Assembly: GCA_029834535.1 (NCBI GenBank)
Contig: JAQMWT010000445.1
Span: 1 to 60,510, forward strand
Direction: 5' to 3'
DNA from: Chrysophaeum taylorii
Taxonomy: Eukaryota; Sar; Pelagophyceae; Pelagomonadales; Pelagomonadaceae
Length of the DNA: 60,510 nt
Of this stretch, positions 57,044 to 60,510 are shown piece after piece. The stretch's first letter is position 1. Each line of letters begins with the position of its first letter. Position numbers and translations under genes: made by a program. Under the pieces are notes generated by a model. That model saw nothing but the letters and a program-made list of their open reading frames with translations, had not been told where the DNA came from and made no database searches.

Positions 57044-58033
57044 TTACAAGAAAGTTAAGATGCTCCAGGTGTATCTGAGTAATAAGCCGAAGATCCATGC
57101 GAATGGCAGTTGAGTGATGGAGTCTGTGGCTGCATCGGTTACTGATAAGACTAAATGAGCAAGTGGCGGATATTGCGTTAGACTGCTAGTCAAGAGAGTA
57201 TGTAGCTCCTTTGGCAAATGATACGTGCGTATGATGGTTGCGCGTATATGACCAGCTGAGCACCCATCACAGGGGGGTTGGAAGGAAGTAGCATTACGTG
57301 CACATACGATAGGCTGTATGGGCACCTGATCGGTGTTGTGACAAGCGCAACAAATGTTAATGGTGATAGTTGAGATGGGAATGTGACCATTCTTCTTGTG
57401 GTCATCTGTGTTGAGGTGACTCAGCACTTCAGTGGGGAGTTCACTAGGTGCTTGTGACTTCGAATTATATATGGTGGAGGCAAGAAATGTAGGTTGCCCC
57501 AAATCGTTGAGGCATTGCGTACAGTAGGATGACAGAATGAAACGTTGGTGTTTGGGGCATCTGTAGCAGCTAATAGAAGCAATAGCAGGAGCAGCTTCCC
57601 AAAGTATAGTAATGGGTAAGCGCATGGACATGAATGTGGTCAGGTCTACAAACAATGAAAAGTCAGTAGACTCATAGGTCAGTGTAAGTTCCACTCGCAT
57701 AAAAGAAGAGAGAAATGGGTTGACAGGGACACGGAAGTTCTCAAGGAGAGAGATTCCTCGCTTGTAAGCAGCATAGTCAATACTGAGGCCGTCCTGGAAC
57801 GTCGTCAGCGAATGAGGTGAGATATGCACGGCTAGTGTTGGTGCAAACGCAGCAGCCAGTGTGGTTGCAGTTGTAGCAGTCGTGGTTCGTTGTTTTTGCG
57901 ACAACCTGGGGGAAGGTTCAGCCGTGGAGAGCGAGAAAGGACTGTCCTTCAACCGACTAGTGAGATGCCGCGGCCACGGGAGTGTCAAGAAAAGATATGA
58001 ACAACACTCGTCCGTGTACAAAAATTGTGGCAA
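57044..58033 (-). CDS. Unknown Cys-containing ORF downstream of Copia 2 pol
   Basis: A 329-codon minus frame, longest in this lower-GC end. The visible start is weakly supported. Thr/Ala-rich N-terminus (TTTATTATTLAAAFAPTLAV), then a folded-looking part: LSIDYAAYKRGISLLENFRV, FMRVELTLTYESTDFSLFVD. A zinc-ribbon-like pair follows, SCYRCPKHQRFILSSYCTQC. More Cys lie further on: ICCACHNTDQ and PPCDGCSAGH. The last third is hydrophobic/helical (LAHLVLSVTDAATDSITQLP). It sits between two 19-bp motifs and on the same strand as Copia 2, so it may be an extra 3' ORF of that element or part of another one. No family recognised. Confidence 0.4.
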   Translation of the reverse strand: MPQFLYTDECCSYLFLTLPWPRHLTSRLKDSPFSLSTAEPSPRLSQKQRTTTATTATTLAAAFAPTLAVHISPHSLTTFQDGLSIDYAAYKRGISLLENFRVPVNPFLSSFMRVELTLTYESTDFSLFVDLTTFMSMRLPITILWEAAPAIASISCYRCPKHQRFILSSYCTQCLNDLGQPTFLASTIYNSKSQAPSELPTEVLSHLNTDDHKKNGHIPISTITINICCACHNTDQVPIQPIVCARNATSFQPPCDGCSAGHIRATIIRTYHLPKELHTLLTSSLTQYPPLAHLVLSVTDAATDSITQLPFAWIFGLLLRYTWSILTFL

Positions 58034-58055
58034 AAGAAGGTAAGGCCAGGGCTAG

Positions 58056-58074
58056 TTTAATGACGTTGCGGTCA
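58056..58074 (-). repeat. 19-bp recurrent motif, copy 4
   Basis: TTTAATGACGTTGCGGTCA preceded by TAG; two mismatches to copies 1-3. Lies between the Copia 2 RNase H stop and the unknown ORF. Confidence 0.75.
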
Positions 58075-58090
58075 CTAGGGTTAGACATCT

Positions 58091-60510
58091 TCAATCCTGT
58101 AAAGGATTGTCGTCAGAGGCATGATGCATACCGAGTAGAGAGCGAAAGGTGGAGAACTCAGCAGCAAGTGGCTTTGTAAAACCATCCGCCACGTTCAGCT
58201 TGCCGGGAACATGATGGACTCGTATTTTCTGAAGCGATATGTACTCACGAATCTTAAACCATCTGGTCGACAGTGCCTTGGATCGAGAGGACCCATCTGG
58301 GTTATTAGAGGTGTGAACAGCGGCAGCATTGTCAGACAAGAGAGGTAGGCTTCTGATGAAGCGCATATCTTCAGCAATTGGGTTGTCATTGTCATCGAAG
58401 TCAACAGGGTCAGCGGTGTTCTCACCATTAGCATTGTTGACGTAGAAGGTGGGGTTGACGACAAAGGAGAGTTCCAAACAGCTTGCGTAGCCAAACAGCT
58501 TCATCAGCACAAATACTGAGGGGAATCAACTCAGCTTCGTGAGTTGAGCAGGAGACAATCGGTTGAATTTTGCTTTTCCAACCAATAAGGCAGTTGAAAG
58601 ATAGAAGACAAACCCGGTGGTAGATTTCCTATCTTCCTGTGCTAAGGAAGGGGCATTGTCAGCGTCAACCATGGCAACTAAGGGGTCAAACTGTCCAGTA
58701 GTTACATCCTGCGGTTGGTAGTCGACCACAGTGGATGATCAATTCGATTAGCGGAGACAGTGCGAAGGTGAGCTTCAATGGCTTACCTTTAGGATGGAAC
58801 CAGAGGCGAAGTGAGCGGTTTTCCGGCTTCTTGAGGTAGCGAAGCAAATGCTCTCTAGCATTTGGACGTGAACATACGTGGTGCATGCATACCACGCGAA
58901 CATCTGCCCAAGGCTTGCGAGAAGTCAGTCTGCAGGCAACTTGCATGAACACCAGCTTGCCAAGGAGGGTGGCAGAGTGCGAATTGATGTACAACTCTGT
59001 TTCATATCGTGGAGTGCCATCTTTATACTTGAAGGACGATGACATAGGATATTTAAGCGGGTCAGTTGCTGCAAGACTGGGTGATCAGCGAAGATTCATC
59101 CAGCTTGGCTTGCACATCCAGAGAAATGGAGCCGTCAGATGTGCGACACACACGCATGCCGTTTGCGGAGGGCATCCTGTAATTCAGTACGAAGAGGGTC
59201 GTCATTGGACACAATAACACTGTCGTCTACAGACAGACTGCATACGACGAACTTGGCATGTGCGGATACTCGAGCATATAGGCAAGAGTCCGAATGCAGG
59301 CGTTTGTAGCCAAGGCTACGGAAGAAGCCGTCTATCTCTTTGTTCCAAAGAGATGGTGATTGCCGAAGTCCATAAAGTGACTTCAGCAGTTTCGGTAGAC
59401 GTCGGCCCTTGTACTTGGCGCCATCGGGGTCGATAAGCTTGATGCTGTCTGGTAACTGAACATAGACATTGGCATCAATGTCAGACTGAACGAAGGCGTT
59501 CGGGACGTCTGCATGGTAGACAGGCAATTGCTTGTATGCTGCAATAGCTAGTAGTACCCGGATTGCGGTCATGGTGTGAAGGTGCCAAAGAAATCGGCGC
59601 CAAGAGATGCTAGGAAGCCACGTAGTACGAGGCGAGCCTTGTGCTTAACGTATTTGCCTGCAGAGTCTGTTTTAATCTTCAGCACAATCTTGCTGTCAAT
59701 AGGACGAGAGATACCGTCGGGTAAGGAAAGTTTGAAGCAGCCAAAGCGGATAATGTCGTGGAGTTCCTTGGCGATGGCCTTGAGGTAGGCGTGCCTGTTT
59801 TCAGGCGACAAACCGTGGAGGCATTTAAGTTTTATATCCGTCAATGGAAACGGCCGCTTCTTGGACCTTATATTCGCCAGGACCAACAATGGCTGGTGAA
59901 TTATAGTTTAGCGACGTTGCGGTCGAGGCAGTGTGCGCAACTTCGGGATAAGCGGAAACAGCGTCAGTAGGAGTAGTAGGGGTAGATTCCAGTTGATATG
60001 GATAGTAGGGTCGGTACGTAAGACCTGGTTGATAAACTCTGTAGAGACCAGGTATTCCCCAAGTCAGCCAGAGATGCAGAAGTAGCGCCGAACTCGGAGG
60101 AGTTGTGATCAACAAAGCTGGTCGGCGCCAGGTACGTAAGTGCATATTGTAAGGAAGAAGTGCCGAAGGCAGCAGCGTGTTCAGTGAACGCAGATAAAAG
60201 GCTGAGGAATAGGGCACGTAGGTGAACCATCAGCAGTTAAAAAAGTTGCAGCTGGGATGCTGGATGCGCACTTGGCGTGTCAAGTAACCATCGACGTGCG
60301 GGTAGCGGGCAAGTAAGCCAGTGCGCAACGGGAGAAGAAGACGAGCTAACAACGCATGTTCCCCTCTGAGCAGATAGCAGACCAGAGGATACCACCACGG
60401 AGATGAAGGGCGGAGAGGGCGGGAGACTTGAACGTAAGAAAGTGGGTGCGAAGATCCAAGCGGAAATCGGCGAGCTTGCCACCAGCGGCTTTGTAAGCAC
60501 CAATAGTAGA
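58091..60510 (-). mobile_element. Ty1/Copia element 2, partial, runs off the window
   Basis: Minus-strand RT and RNase H in several frames. 59569-59889: KYVKHKARLVLRGFLASLGA and FFGTFTP. 59135-59572: YHADVPNAFVQSDIDANVYV, LLKSLYGLRQSPSLWNKEID and catalytic SLSVDDSVIVSND. 58686-59045: GKLVFMQVACRL. 58526-58729: AQEDRKSTTGFVFYLSTALL. 58091-58510: LPLLSDNAAAVHTSNNPDGS, RSKALSTRWFKIREYISLQK and VHHVPGKLNVADGFTKPLAA, the Copia RNase H end. Sequence beyond 59900 (for example KAAGGKLADFRLDLRTHFLT near 60430-60500, minus) is coding-like but unassigned. Integrase is expected beyond the window. Confidence 0.8.
59907..59925 (-). repeat. 19-bp recurrent motif, copy 5
   Basis: TTTAGCGACGTTGCGGTCG preceded by TATAG; three mismatches to copies 1-3. 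Lies just upstream (minus strand) of the Copia 2 RT block. Confidence 0.65.

Overview
This window looks like nuclear DNA of a GC-rich unicellular eukaryote. Its genes are compact and mostly intronless; the introns that can be inferred are only about 53-66 nt. The proteins are rich in Arg, Ala and Asp. Genes for MCM8, ABC1/ADCK-type kinase, CIA30, sorting nexin and a Skp1-type GlcNAc-transferase rule out a prokaryote or organelle. A photosynthetic stramenopile (pelagophyte-like) or similar microalga is my best guess, at low confidence. About half of the window is decayed transposable elements.

Layout. 1-10,186: a nearly complete minus-strand Ty3/Gypsy LTR retrotransposon with both LTRs. Between its protease and reverse transcriptase it carries a decayed but recognisable C5-cytosine DNA methyltransferase domain, the most unusual feature here. 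10.6-16.0 kb: a tight gene island with a nucleotide-sugar-transporter-like gene (-), CIA30 (+), a Lys-rich protein (-), a formiminotransferase-domain protein (+) and a ubiquitin-like-domain protein (+), with 17-101 bp between neighbours. 16.06-17.48 and 24.2-26.2 kb: two same-orientation copies of a composite repeat (AAGTTCACCTGGTC arrays plus PIF1/Helitron-type helicase remnants). They bracket a GT60 glycosyltransferase with one intron, a LINE insertion, a sulfotransferase-like gene, a possible BART-like gene and a coiled-coil/SAM gene.

26.2-31.2 kb: a PX-domain sorting nexin, an acidic/basic protein built of 33-residue repeats, and an LRR protein. 31.5-39.4 kb: gene debris, hairpin-bearing tandem repeats, a broken Crypton-type tyrosine-recombinase transposon with a GCR1_C-like domain, and a Harbinger-like scrap. 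39.4-48.5 kb: a C2/lipase-3 gene and MCM8 diverging from start codons only 12 bp apart, an ADCK-like kinase, and a zinc-finger/PH-like gene with one inferred intron.

48.5-60.5 kb: retroelement territory with an unknown broken ORF, a frameshifted plus-strand Copia element, an unrecognised Cys-containing ORF and a second minus-strand Copia element leaving the window. The last 5.5 kb appears visibly less GC-rich.

The host genes do not form one pathway. They are housekeeping or trafficking genes (meiotic recombination/repair, mitochondrial functions, glycosylation, sulfation, endosomal sorting) packed into small islands between element-rich stretches. All family assignments come from reading motifs; no database search was run.
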